Source: Humulus lupulus
Taxonomy: Eukaryota > Streptophyta > Magnoliopsida > Rosales > Cannabaceae
DNA length: 64,000 bases
Assembly: GCF_963169125.1 (NCBI RefSeq)
Contig: NC_084798.1
Span: 197,093,481 to 197,157,480, forward strand
Reading direction: 5' to 3'
Of the stretch, positions 9,747 to 21,598 are shown in pieces. The first letter of the stretch is position 1. Each line of letters starts with the position of its first letter. Below the pieces are notes generated by a model. That model was not told where the DNA came from. It made no database searches and saw nothing but the letters and a program-made list of their open reading frames with translations. The position numbers and the translations under genes were made by a program.

Positions 9747-11858
9747 GTGGGGCATGTCAAGAAAGACTACCTAAAGATGAAGAAAGAGGAGATGAAAAAG
9801 GAGAACAACTTGACACCAGCTCAAGTGTTCGCACTGACGCAGGCAGAGGCTGAGGCTAGTTCCTCAGTAGTGACAAGTTGTCTTTCTTGTGTTGGCACTT
9901 CTTATATTGTACTGATTGACTCTGGTGCTACACACTCCTTTGTTTCTAGTAGAGTAATTGATGGATTGTGTAGGCCATGTAATTATTATATTGTTGGGTT
10001 TGGAACCTTATTGCTTATGAGGGAGTTGGCGGTTTCTAGGAGATGGGTCAGATCATTACCGATGATCGTGGATGGTAGAGAGTTTCCAGTTGACTTGATT
10101 GAGCTAGCCATGAACGACTTTGACATGATTCTAGGAAGGGACTAGTTAGTTAGATATGGGGCAACCATTGATTGTAAAATGAAAATTGTAACTTTTGAGC
10201 CTGAGGGTGAGGATCCCTTTGTATTTGTTGGCACTGTGCATGGACCCCGTGTACCTATGATATCAACATTGGGGGCTAGAGACCTACTACGAGGTGGTTT
10301 TATAGGATTCCTAGCCAGTGTGGTGGATAACACTAAGGTCGTGCCAATGGGACCAGAAGAGACTAGATTGGTGTGTGAATTCCTAGATGTGTTTCCAGAG
10401 GAATTTCCAAGATTGCCACCACACAGAGAGATAGAATATGTTATTTAACTGGCACCAGGGATAGAGCCAGTGTCTAGGGCCCCATATAGAATGGCCCCAG
10501 CAAAGTTGAAGGAACCAAAGGTATAATTACAGGAGTTGTTAGACTTGGGTTTTATTAGACCCAGTTTCTCGCCATGGGGTGTGCCCGTCCTATTTGTGAA
10601 GAAGAAGGATGGTTCTCTGAGGATGTGTATTGAATACAATGAACGGAATAAGTTAACCATTAAGAATAGATATCCTCTGCCAAGGATAGATGACATGTTT
10701 GATCAGTTGCAGGGTAAAATGGTATTTTCAAAGATAGATCTTCAAAATGGTTATCACTAGTTGAGGATCAAGGAGGAAGACATGCCAAGGACAACTTTTC
10801 ACACTAGATATGGGCATTATGAGTTTCTCGTCATGTCATTTGGTTTGAATAATGCCCCAACAAATTTTATCGATGTGATGAACAGGGTGTTCAAGGATTA
10901 TCAGAATCGGTTTGTGATCGTCTTCATCGACGATATCCTAGTTTATTCGCAGTCAGAGGAAGAGCATGAGCAATATCTAAGGTTGGTCTTACAGAGGCTG
11001 AGAGAGCACAGACTGTTTGCAAAGTTTAGGAAGTGTGAGTTTTGGTTACCTCAGGTGACTTTCCTGGGTCACATTGTTAGCAAAGATGGAATTATGGTGG
11101 ACCCAGTTAAGATTAAGGCAGTCATAGATTGGCCAAGGCCAAAGAATGTCTCAGAGATCAGAAGCTTCCTTGGATTGGTGGGTTATTACAAGTAGTTTGT
11201 GGAAGGGTTATCAAGGATAGCTACCCCATTGATAGAGTTGACATGCAAGAGCCAGAAGTTTGCATGGTCAGACACATGTGAGAACAACTTCCAGGAGTTG
11301 AAGTGACATTTGGTTAGTGCTCCATTCCCGAGTCTTCCAACAGATCAGGAACAATTCGTGGTTTACTGTAATGCCTCAAGACAAGGGTTAGGCTGTGTCC
11401 TTATGCAGGTAGATATGGTGATTGCTTATGCATCACGTCAGTTGAAAGAATATGAACAGAGGTACCCTATGAATGATCTGGAGTTAGTAGTTGTGGTCTT
11501 TGTGTTCAAGGTATGGAGGTGTTACCTTTATGGTGAGAAGTGTGAGATATACGCTGACCACAAGAGTTTGAAGTACTTATTTACACAAAAGGATTTGAAT
11601 ATGAGGCAGAGGCGTTGGTTAGAACTGGTTAAGGATTATGACTGTGAAATCCTTTATCATCCAGGGAAAGCCAACATGGTGGCCGATGCCTTTAGTTGGA
11701 AGGGTCAGGGATAATTGTATAGTTCAAGGCAGATATCCAAGGAATTGGCAGAGGATATGACTAGAGCAAGGATAGAGTTAGTGGTGGGCCAATTAGCCAA
11801 CATTACTCTATAGTCTACTCTTCTATTGAGCATAAAGGAAAGTCAGTTGAATTTGCCA
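9747..11858 (+). pseudogene. Pol of element A, first part: protease, reverse transcriptase, RNase H
   Basis: One reading frame continues to the insertion point of element C, with in-frame stops at 10143, 10446, 10524, 10758, 11193, 11304, 11712 and one more near 11811. The protease has the catalytic DSGATHSF motif (near 9920). The RT has the [10 protein letters not shown] region, F-SKIDL, the MSFGL-NAP segment and an intact FIDDILVYS active site (about 10930). The RNase H starts around [12 protein letters not shown], where the usual catalytic Asp is Asn, and continues through the [11 protein letters not shown] motif. The pol frame is cut after RNase H by element C. Integrase resumes at 21599. 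Most stops are single changes such as TGG to TAG or CAG to TAG. Confidence 0.9.
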
Positions 11859-14277
11859 TGCAACGTCCTGAATTACCTAATAAGGCTTAGGGCCTTGATT
11901 AGGGGGCCATGATGGAAAATCATGGAAATTATGTGATATTTATGTGTTTATGTGATATATATATGTGTGTGTATTGTTATATGATTAAGCGAGTTATAAT
12001 ATAATATTACTAGATATGCATGTTTAAGTGTATAAAATATGCATGTGGGCTTATTTCTTATTAGAAGGAGAATTTTCGTAATTTGGCCCATTATGGGTAT
12101 ATTTGGAATATATGTGCATATATGTGTGGGACCACATTATTATGTGGATATATTTGGGTTATATGGCACAAGATGATCCTAGGGAGCAAGTTAGCGGGAA
12201 AGTCACAACGGGATCCAATACCCGACTCGGGGTGAGTCAAGGGGTATTTTGGGTATTCAAAACATTACCGAGATATCAGGTAATGTGAATAAATATTTGA
12301 GGATATAGTTGGAGTTAACGAGATTATGAGGGAATTTAAGAGATTTTGACTATTTTATCCTCGGGAACGTTTTTGGCACTCGAGCCCTTGGGATTTACTT
12401 AGAAAACACTTGGAATGTTCAAATCTCTCAACATTTTCTCTCTCTCGGCATGCTCACTTTCTTCTAATTCCTAGGGAATTCTCTGTGATCTAAGAGGAAT
12501 CGAAGCTAGTCTAGGCTCGGGATCGCTTGGGGAAAAGCTTAGCGTCGATTGGGGTAACTGAGGTAATGATTTTTAGCCCTAAGTCTCTATGTTTCTCTAG
12601 TTTTTAGCTGAGTTTTTGGAGTTTTAGAAACTCAGTTATGAGTTGGAGATTTGATGAGGTTTTGGCCAAGCTTTGGCTTGGATTTTGATGATATTGAGCT
12701 GCTGAATTGATTAGGAACCTTACTATTGGGATTTAGCTATGTTTGGATAGGTTTTTGGAGGGATTTGGCTTAAGGAAAATTGGGAGAATTATGGGTTTTC
12801 ATGTCGAGACGCGACCCTGCTCTTGGGGCGCCGCGACTCCCATGAACGCAGGGAGAAGCAGGTGTTGTCAGCCCTTTTAAGTCGCGATGCCTGTAGTGGC
12901 GTGGCGCGACGTGTGTGGAAACAGAGGAGAGCCTTGGGCTCTCTGACTTGGGGCGAGTCGCGACTCTTTTTTTTAAGATGCGACGCTTGTAGGGATTTTG
13001 AGGCCCGAGAAGGTTTTGAGTGCGGGAACTCAAACCTAAGGGCTCAAGATCAATCCTACTACCCCGTTTAGTAGAATTCGACGTCCCGGAGGCTAGGACT
13101 CGGTCCAGAAGCCTTTATTCGCTCATTATTAACAAGATTCTATATTATGGTTGTGACTAGGTTATCGCTTGGGGCTCGGAACTGAGATCGTGCTCGAGGG
13201 TTGTTCTTAATATACATTACACTCAGACCTGAGGTATGAAAATTGCACCCAGTCTAAGTTTAGGGCTTGGCCCGATTATAGTACAAGATTAACGTTATAT
13301 TGAGAATGTTTTATTAAACATATTAAATGCGTTGTGTTGACCTATGTTATTTAATAACTATTGGTTTGTATATTTGATTGAGGAAGCTCAACTTATAAGC
13401 TGAAGATTTATCCGTGTTATGTGATATAGGGCTTGGCTTAATATTCAAGTGTATAATCAGTTCTAAGAACTCGACTTATCAGTCGAAGGTTAAGACTCGA
13501 CTTATCAGTCAAAGATTGAAAGACTCAACTTATTAGTTGAAGGTTAAAGGACTCGGCTTATGAGTCGAGAGTTTAATGGCTCGGCTTAAAAGTTGAGGGC
13601 AGTAATAGCTTGCTGAACGCTAGTCAATAGGGTTAAGCCAACCTGGAAGCGAGATATACGCTTGAACACCTTTAGGGTCGTCTAGAATGTTAAGCATCAG
13701 ACCTGGTTGGCCAGCTCCAAGGTTGGTTATATGAAAGAGGGGCACTAAGCCCTAGTGTGACTCTATAGTCACTTATTTGAGTTAATTTCATGCATGAGTA
13801 GGGTTATTACTGTTGGCATGCTAGTTATGAATCTGCGATATGATAATGTACTACTTATAAGCATATTTATGTTTTCTTGTTGAGCCTTGGACCACGGGTG
13901 CTAAATGGTGTAGGTAAAAGAAAGGAATAGCTGGAACAACCATGAGTTAGAGAGCTTTAGGGGAAGAGTGTACATATGCGGCCCGCTCTTCCACCACGGT
14001 GAGGCTATCATTTGGAACTATGGTGGGACCTTGATTTTTGCGCCTAGGCTGGCTTTTGTATTCACTTTTGGGTTTGTAACCGTTTTAAACTACAAAGGGA
14101 TCCCATGTATGGATGTTAAACTCTTTTAATGAAATTGTTAACTTTTGAGTAAAAAATTTAGTACCTAAATCTGTGGTTAGTTTCAATTACATGATTTAAA
14201 CTCAAATGACTCGTTTAGCGAGTTAAGCACTATTTAAATTACATAGTCTAACAGTCTTGGATTAGGAGGACGTTGCA
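11859..14277 (+). repeat. 5' LTR of element C
   Basis: Starts TGCAACGTCC and ends GGACGTTGCA. It matches 19313-21593 with scattered substitutions. It is 138 bp longer, largely because the other copy lacks about 200 bp around 13266-13470. It contains a 28-bp hairpin minisatellite at 13465-13605, a GC-rich palindromic block at about 12795-12990 and a donor-like GAGGTAATG near 12560. Confidence 0.9.
13465..13605 (+). repeat. 28-bp hairpin minisatellite in LTR C
   Basis: Five units with cores starting at 13471, 13497, 13525, 13553 and 13581 (spacing 26-28 bp). The core is of the type TCGACTTATCAGTCGA, each able to form a hairpin. The 3' LTR has the corresponding five units at about 20778-20910. 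The LTRs of element A keep only one unit-like sequence (CTCGGCTTATAAGCCG near 26132). Confidence 0.8.
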
Positions 14278-14280
14278 ACT

Positions 14281-14292
14281 TGGTATCAGAGC
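14281..14292 (+). other. Primer binding site of element C
   Basis: TGGTATCAGAGC, complementary to the initiator tRNA-Met 3' end, lies three bases after the 5' LTR. Confidence 0.85.
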
Positions 14293-14489
14293 GATTTAGG
14301 TTTATTGGTTCTTGAAGATTGGCTGGCATGTACACTAGCCGCTGAAGACAAGCTCGACTCAGGGTTCGGTATCTATTTATGTTAATTCGTGTTACCTGCT
14401 TAATTGACATATGAATGTCTTGCTTGCTTGTTTAGGGAGCATGAGTTATACTGATAGGGCCTGGCTTTTGACTGTTATGTGTATGATAA

Positions 14490-14630
14490 GAATGTGCTTA
14501 TTAACACTATTACTGCTATGAATATCGAGAAGAATGTGCTTATTAGCACCCTGATTAAGCATGAACATAAATTGACTTGCTTATTAGCATGATTGTTATA
14601 TGTGAAAGCTATTGAACTGCTTATTAGCAC
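14490..14630 (+). repeat. Four-unit ~41-bp hairpin repeat in the element C leader
   Basis: TGCTTATTAGCA-type cores start at 14495, 14537, 14578 and 14618 (spacing 40-42 bp). They occupy the same place, between primer site and gag, as the seven-unit array of element A. Confidence 0.8.
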
Positions 14631-14742
14631 CGTTGTGGAATGTGTATGCTTAATTGTCCAGTTTTGGACCATGGGACTTGTGCTAGGCATCGATATTTTT
14701 GCTTAATGTGTCAAGTCATTGATTGCAGATAGATTGGGAAGT

Positions 14743-15836
14743 ATACTTCTAGGGCAATCAAATGAGCCAATCGGCGCTGGAAGTCAAGTCAGAGATAACG
14801 ACCAGGGTCAGAACCCTCCGCCAGATCCTGAGAACTGGCAATAGGTGCTTGCTGATATGTAAGCTAGGATACAGAGGCAGGATGAAGAAATACGTCTGTT
14901 GAGGTAGTAGCAGGTTCCAGTAGGGGACACTACACTGATTGTGCCACCTATTGTGGCACCAGTATTACAACAACAGCCAGGGCCTCAAAATAGGTTGGAG
15001 CCTGCTATGAGTGCTTCAGGAAACAACACCCTCCTACCTTTGAGGGAGGGCCAGATTCGCTGTGAGATGAGCAGTGGATGGGTATGACCACCTCCATCCT
15101 GGAATTCATGGGGGTGGCAGGTAATGATAGAGTGGCTTTTGCCACATTCATGTTTCGAGAAGACACCTGAATCTGGTGGGAATCGGTATCCCATAATAGA
15201 GATGCAAAGACCCTGAGTTGGGAGGAATTAAGAGAAATATTCAATGAGAAATACTATAATGATGCAATGAGAGCTACAAAGGCTGATGAGTTCAACAATC
15301 TAGTGCAGGGCACCATGAGAGTATGCACTAAAATTTGATAGGTTGGCCAAGTTCACTCAGACTTGGTGCTAATTGATGTGTTAAGAAAGGAGAGACTTGT
15401 TCGAGGGCTAAATGTTATGATAGCCCGGGATGTTAAAATTACTTCAGTACATGGAGTGACGACTTATGCTCAGGTAGTGGAGTAGACCTTTACTGCTGAG
15501 GGTGCTAAGAATAATATCTAGTGCGAGAATGTGGCCAGAAGAGACACTAGGAGGGTGGGACCTCCCTTTATTGGAGCTAGTAGGGGTAGAGACCCTAGTG
15601 ATCAGAAGAGGAAGACCCCTGATACCATTACAGTTCCACGCCCACATAGGAGGCCTCGGGGTACACAAGTTGCCCGCCAAGGCATCAATGAGAGCTAGAG
15701 GACTTATCCAGAATGTGCCAGATGTAGAAGATGTCATTTGGGAGAATGCTGGGCAAAGCCCTGACTTTTATGCGGTATAGTTGGCCACCTCAATAAAGAT
15801 TGCCCAAGGGTGAAGAAGGAAGAACTAAAGAAGGCG
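14743..15836 (+). pseudogene. Gag of element C (decayed)
   Basis: This is collinear with the gag of element A, but the start codon position is ATA (14743) instead of ATG. Stops and at least two frameshifts break the frame, one around 15005-15030 and one near 15310-15330. The Retrotrans_gag core is recognisable at about 15075-15300 (MTTSILEFM..., W-ESVSHNRD, EELREIFNEKYYND). A zinc-knuckle region at about 15715-15815 reads C-R-R-C-H-L-G-E-C then G-H-L-N-K-D-C. It could not produce a functional capsid protein as it stands. Confidence 0.8.
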
Positions 15837-15902
15837 GACAGCTTGGCTGCGGCTCGAATGTTCGCATTAACACAATCAAAGGCTGAAGCTTGACCCTCAA
15901 TA

Positions 15903-16340
15903 GTGACAGGTCAACTTTCTAGTGCTGTCACTTCTTATTCTGTTTTGATTGATTCTAGGGCTACACATTCATTTTTATCTAGTAGGGTGATCGATAGGTT
16001 GTGTAGGCCATGTGAATACTATGTTGTGGGTTTTGGAATTTTGTTGCCTACTGGGGAGTTAGTGGTTTCCAAGATATGGGTCAGGTCATTACCAATGGCA
16101 GTGGTTGGTAGAGAGTTGTCAGTTGACCTGATAGATTTGGTTATGACCGACTTTGACGTGATCTTGGGTATGGATTGGTTAGCCAAGTATGGGGCGACAA
16201 TAGATTGCAAGAAGAAGATGGTAACCTTTGAGCCTGAGGGTGAAGTTCCCTTTGTATTCGTTGGTACTGTGCATGGACCCTGTATACCTATGATATCTAC
16301 ACTTATTGTTAGAGACCTATTGTGGGGGGGATGCTTATGA
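15903..16340 (+). pseudogene. Aspartic protease region of element C pol
   Basis: The retroviral-type aspartic protease normally cleaves Gag-Pol. The frame contains VLIDSRATHSF near 15945, where the family motif is D-S-G-A. The Gly after the catalytic Asp-Ser is Arg, which should inactivate it. The downstream ILGMDWL and the FEPEG-VPFVF segment match element A's protease-RT linker. The frame ends in a shift near 16335. Confidence 0.85.
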
Positions 16341-16373
16341 TTCCTAGCTAGTTTGGTGGATACCACCTAGGTC

Positions 16374-17164
16374 GTGCCAGTGGGACCAGGACAGACCAGA
16401 TTAGTTTTTGTTTTTCTGGATGTGTTTCCAGAGGTTCTGCCAGGGTCACCTCCACACAAGGAGATAGAGTTTGTAATTGAATTAGCAGCAGGGATAGAGC
16501 TAGTGTCTAGGGCACCTTATAGGATGGCTCCAGCAGAGCTGAAGGAACTAAATGTTCAATTACAAGAGTTACTAGACTTGGGTTTTATTAGGCCTAGGAT
16601 CTCGCCATGGGCACACTAGTTCTCTTCGTGAAGAAGAAAGATGGTTTTTTGAGGATGTGTATTGATTATAGAGGACTGAACAAGTTAACTATCAAGAACA
16701 TGTATCCTCTGCCAAAGATTGATGATCTGTTTGATAAGTTACAAGGTAAGACAGTATTCTCCAAGATAGATCTTCGATCTGGTTACCACGAGCTGAGGAT
16801 CAGGGAGGAAGATATACCGAAGACAACTTTTTGCACCAGGTATGGGCATTATGAGTTTTTGGTGATGCCATGTGGATTGACGAATGCCCTGACAACATTT
16901 ATGGATTTGATGAACAAAGTGTTCAAAGATTACCTGGATCAGTTTGTGATTGTCTTCATCAACGATATTCTAGTATATTCTCGGTCAGAAGTAGAACATG
17001 AGCAACATCTCAGGTTGGTTCTGCAGAGGTTGAGGGACCACAGACTGTTTGCGAAGTTTATAAAGTGTGAATTTTGGTCACCACAATTGACTTTCTTAGG
17101 TCACATAGTCTGTAAGGATGGAATTATGGTAGATCCGGCGAAGATTGAGGCAGTCAGAGACTAG
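16374..17164 (+). pseudogene. Reverse transcriptase of element C
   Basis: The N-terminal RT segment (VFPEVLPGSPPHKEIEFVIEL..., to about 16619) and the palm domain (from 16607) are in different frames because of a small indel near 16612. Visible motifs are [31 protein letters not shown] and MPCGLTNA. The active site reads FINDILVYS at about 16955, where the family has F-I-D-D-I: one of the paired catalytic aspartates is Asn. Expected activity is nil. The frame ends at a stop where element A reads Trp-Pro. Confidence 0.88.
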
Positions 17165-17200
17165 CCAAGGTCAAAGAATGCTTCAGAGATAAGAATTTTC

Positions 17201-17800
17201 TTGGGATTGGCAGGTTATTACAGACGCTTTGTGCATGGGTTTTCCAAAATTGTGTCACCATTGACAGAGTTGACACGCAAGAATCAGAGGTTTATGTGGT
17301 CAGACAGGTGTGCGAACAACTTCCACAGACAGAAGAAGAATCTTATCACCGCTCCAGTTCTGAGTCTTCCTACAAATCAGGACAAGTTTGGGGTTTATTG
17401 TGATGCCTTGAGGTAGGGTCTAGGTTGCATCTTTATGCAGACATGGAATGTGATTACCTATGGATCATGTCAGCTGAAGGAGTATGAGCAGCGGCACCCC
17501 ACACATGATCTGAAACTTGCAGCAGTGGTTTTTGCACTGAAGGTGCGACGACACTATTTGTATGGTGAAAAGTGTGAGATATACACTGATCACAAGAGTT
17601 TGAAATAGTTCTTCACCTAGAAGGACCTGAATTTGAGACAAATGCGTTGGTTAGAATTGGTGAAGGATTATGACTGTGAAATCCTTTACCGCCCGCGAAA
17701 GCCAACGTAGTGGCATATGCCTTAAGCCGGAAGGATCCAAGACAGTTGTACAATGTTAGGCAGATATCTAGAGAGTTGGCAGAGGTAGGACTAGAGCAGA
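17201..17800 (+). pseudogene. RT connection and RNase H of element C
   Basis: This begins with GLAGYYRRFVHGFSKI, the conserved RT thumb/connection segment, then RNase H. The catalytic Asp is kept (VYCDALR near 17395), followed at once by a stop (TAG). Further pieces are [14 protein letters not shown] and [10 protein letters not shown]. More stops lie near 17605-17620 and the frame shifts before the integrase. Read against element A, the same domain order is kept. Confidence 0.82.
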
Positions 17801-17822
17801 CATTGAGCTAGTAGTGGGCTAG

Positions 17823-18960
17823 TTGACCAGTATCATCCTGCAGTCTACTCTTCTGAAAAGGATCAAGGAGAGACAGTTAAGTGACCCACAGTTGGGAAGG
17901 ATTAGAAGGAATGTCCTAGCTAGAGTGGCTAAGGACTATACAATGTCATACATGGGTTTATTGAGATACAAAGATCAGATTTGTATTCCGATGGACACTG
18001 GAATCATGCGAGAGATTTTGGATGAATCTCATACTACCCCTTATACTCTACATCCAGACCACGAAGATGTACCAGAATTTGAAAGCCTTATATTGGCAGC
18101 TGGGGATAAAGAGAGACGTGATTGAGTATGTGGCAAAGTGACTGACCCGTTAGCAGGTCAAGGTAGAGCATCAGAGGCCAGCAGGGCTATTACAACCTCT
18201 AGATATCCCAAAGTGGAAGTGGGAGGATATCACGATGAATTTCGTGGTGGGGTTGCCCAGGATAGTGGTCTAGCATGATTTAGTCAGGGTCATCGTGGAC
18301 CGGTATACAAAGTCAGCTCACTTTCTACCAGTGAGGATGAATTACACGGTTGACCAATATCTAGATCTCTATGTGAGAGAGATAGTACACTTTAATGGGA
18401 CTCCGAGGTCTATCGTGTCAGATAGGGACCTTATCTTTACTTCTAGCTTTTGGGGAAGTTTACATAAGGCGATGGGTAGACAGCTGAAGTTTAGTAGAAT
18501 TTATCATCCTCAGACCGATGATCAGTCTGAGAGGACCATCCAAATACTGGAGGACATGCTGAGACCATGTGTATTGGACCTTGAGGGGTCCTGGAGTAAA
18601 TATTTGCCTTTGATAGAGTTTTCCTATAGTAACAGCTACCAGTCGACTATTGGGGTGACACCTTATGAGATGATGTATGGTAGGAAGTGTAGATTGCCCA
18701 TTCATTGGGATGAGATGGATGAGAGAAAATATTTTGGTCTTGAGGTAGTTTAGAGGACCACTGAGGCTATTGAGAAGATTAGAGCTCGAATGCTCGCTTC
18801 TCAAAGTAGATAGAAGAGCTACGCTGATCCCAAGCATAGACATGTAGAGTTCCAAGTCGGGGACTATGTCTTCCTGCGTGTTTCACCATTGGGAGGGGTG
18901 AAGCGGTTTGGGAAGAAGGGCAAGCTGAGCCATAGGTTTTTTTGGACCATTTGAGATCTT
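17823..18960 (+). pseudogene. Integrase of element C
   Basis: The N-terminal zinc-binding region (about 17823-18125) is degraded. The core (18295-18753) keeps the DDE residues that I can identify: the second Asp in IVSDRDLIFTSSFW and the Glu in the DDQSERTIQ segment, where the family usually has NGQSERT. The region up to 18295, with the first catalytic Asp ([12 protein letters not shown], about 18236), has N where D is expected and a stop. The C-terminal part (KSYADPKHR, VGDYVFLRVSP) runs to about 18960. The integrase is therefore only partly preserved. Confidence 0.82.
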
Positions 18961-19014
18961 GGAGAGAATCAGTTAGGTGGCCTATAGGTTGGCCTTACCC
19001 CGACACTGTCTAGC

Positions 19015-19275
19015 GTGCACATCGTATTTCATATTCCCATGTTGAGGAACTATGTGTCTGATGAGACTCATGTGTTAAGTTATGAGGATCTAGAACTGAA
19101 AACAGATTTATCCTATGAGGAGCAGCTAATTAAGATTTTAGACAGGAAGGACAAGGTCTTGAGGAACAAGACTATACCTTTGATTAAGGTATTATGAAGG
19201 AACAACAAGGTCGAGGAAGTGACCTGGGAGCTGGAGTCAGATATGCAGAATCAGTATCTCGAGCTTTTTAGATAA
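19015..19275 (+). pseudogene. C-terminal chromodomain of element C
   Basis: The frame starts in VFHIPMLRNYVSDE and runs through ILDRKDKVLRNKTIPL, then a TGA at 19195 in place of Trp, then RNNKVEEVTWELESD to a stop at 19273-19275. This is a chromodomain of the Del/Tekay type, which in relatives targets integration to heterochromatin through modified histone tails. It ends shortly before the purine tract and the 3' LTR. Confidence 0.85.
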
Positions 19276-19298
19276 AACTTAGAGGATGAAATTCCTAT

Positions 19299-19309
19299 AA
19301 GGAGGGGAT
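19299..19309 (+). other. Polypurine tract of element C
   Basis: AAGGAGGGGAT lies just before the 3' LTR start at 19313, in the position used to prime plus-strand DNA synthesis. Confidence 0.75.
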
Positions 19310-19312
19310 ATT

Positions 19313-21593
19313 TGTAACGTCCCATATTACCTAATAAGGCTTAGGGCCTTGATTAGGGGGTCGAATGGAAAATCATGGAAATTATGTGATAAATATGTGT
19401 TTATGTGATATATATGTATATCGTTATATGATTAAGTGAGTTATATTATAATATGACTAGATATGCATGTTTAGGTGTATTAAATATGTATGTGAGCCCA
19501 TTTCTTATTAGAAGGGAAATTTTCGTAATTTGACCTGTTATGGGTATATTTGGAATATATGTGCATATATGTGATATATATGTGAGACCACATTATTATG
19601 TGGATATGTTTTGATTACTCGACATGAGACGATCCTAGGGAGCAAGTTAGCGGGAAAGTCACAATGGGATACAATACCCGACTCGGGGTGAGTCAATGTG
19701 TATTTTGGGTATTTAGTACATTGCCGGGATATTGGGTAATGGGAATAAATATTCGAGGATATAGTTAGATTTAGCTAGATTAGGAGGGAATTTAAGGGAT
19801 TTTGACTATTTTACCCTCAAGGACGTTTTTGGTACCCTGAGCACTCGGGATTTACTTAGAGTTACTTGAACTCTAAGTAGACTCATAAACAAAAAACACT
19901 TGGAACATTCAAACTCTCTCAAAATATCTCTCTCTCTCTCTCTCGGTATACTCACTTTCTCCTAATTCCTTGGGAATTCTCTGCGATCTAAGAGGAATCG
20001 AAGCTAGTCTATGCTCGGGATTCCTTGGGGAAAAGTTTAGTGTCGATTATGGTAACTGAGGTAATGATTTTTAGCCCTAAATCTCTGTGTTTCTCTAGAT
20101 TTTAGCTTAGTTTTTGGAGTTATAGAAACTCAGTTATGAGTTGGAGATTTGATGAGGTTTTGGCCAAGCTTTGGCTTGGGTTTTGATGATATTGAGCCGC
20201 TGAATCGAATGGGAACCTTACTGTTGGGATTTAGCTATGTTTGGATAAGTTTTTGGAAGGATTTGGCTTGAGGAAAATGGGGAGGATTCTGGGTTTTATG
20301 TTGAGCCGTGACCCTGTACTTGGAGAGCCGCGGCTCTCATGAACACAGGGAGAAGCAGGTGCTGTCAGCCCTTTTGAGCCGTGACGCCTGTAGTGGCACT
20401 TTGGCAGGTGTGGAAACAGGGAAGAGCCTTAGGCTCTCTGACTTGGGATTGGGAAGGGCCGCGGCTCTTTTGTTTTGAGCCGCGACGCTTGAAGAGTTTT
20501 TGAGCCCCAAGAAGGATTTTAGTGCGGGAACTCAAACATAAGCGCTCAAGATCGATCCTACTACCCAGTTTAGTAGAATTCGACTCCTGGAGGCTAGGAC
20601 TCAGTCGAGAAGCCCTTATTCACTCATTATTGGCGCGATTATATATTATGGTTGTGACTAGGTTATTGCTAGGGGCTCTGAATCGGGATCGTGCTCAAGG
20701 GTCGTTCTTATTATACATTACACTCGGGCCTGAGGTAAGAAAATTGCACCCGGTTTGCATTTAGGGCTCGAAGGTGAAGACTCAACTTATTAGTCGAAGG
20801 TTAAGACTTGACATATAAATTGAAGGTTGAAAGACTTAACTTATTAGTTGAAGGTTAGTGGACTCGACTTTTGAGTCGAGAGTTCAAAGGCTCAGCTTAG
20901 AAGTCGAGGGCGGTAATAGTGTACTAAACAATGATCAATAGGGTTAAGCCAACCTAGAAGCGAGATATACACTTGAATGCCTCTAGGGTTGTCCAGAGTG
21001 TTAAGGGCACTTGAATACCTTCTTGGCCAGCTCTAAGGTTGATTATATGAAAGAGGGCACTAAGACCTAGTGTGACTCTATAGTCACTAATTTGAGTTAA
21101 TTGCATGCATGAGTAGGGTTATTACTGCTGGCATGCTAGTTATGAATTTGCGATCTGATAATGTACTGCTTATAAGTATGTTTATGTTTTCTTATTAAGC
21201 ATTGGCTCAAGGGTGCGAAATGGTGCAGGTAAAGGAAAGGAAAAGTTGGACCAGCTATGAGTTGGAGAACTTCAGGGGCAGAGTGTACATATGCGGCCTG
21301 CTCGTCCGCCACGGCCCAGGCTATATGTTGGAACTAGGGTTGGGCCCTGATTTTACCACCTAGGTCGACTTTTGAATTCATTTTTGGGTTTGTAACCATT
21401 TTATACTACAAGGGGATCCCATGTATGGAAGTTAAACTTTTTTAATGAAATAGTTGACTTTTGACCAAAATTTTTAGTACCAAAACATATGGTTAGTTTC
21501 AATTACATGATTTAAACTCAAATGAATCGTTTAGCGAGTTAAGAATTATTTAAATTACATAGTGTAACGGTCCTGGATTAGGAGGACATTACA
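19313..21593 (+). repeat. 3' LTR of element C
   Basis: Starts TGTAACGTCCC and ends GGACATTACA. It is the counterpart of 11859-14277. It carries a (CT)n run near 19925-19945, a GC-rich block at about 20300-20495 and the five-unit hairpin repeat at about 20778-20910. Sequence corresponding to about 13266-13470 of the 5' LTR is missing. Confidence 0.9.
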
Positions 21594-21598
21594 TGCCA

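Larger units (their letters stand above)
11859..21593 (+). mobile_element. Element C: Tekay/Del-type chromovirus nested inside element A
   Basis: A complete 9.7-kb element: 5' LTR 11859-14277, 3' LTR 19313-21593, ending in TTGCA/TTACA. A perfect 5-bp duplication TGCCA (11854-11858 and 21594-21598) flanks it, and removing it restores the continuity of element A's pol region. It has a tRNA-Met primer site, gag, protease, RT, RNase H, integrase, chromodomain and a purine tract before the 3' LTR. It is the same family as element A but a distinct subtype. Its frames are also broken, so the nesting event is old. Confidence 0.92.
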
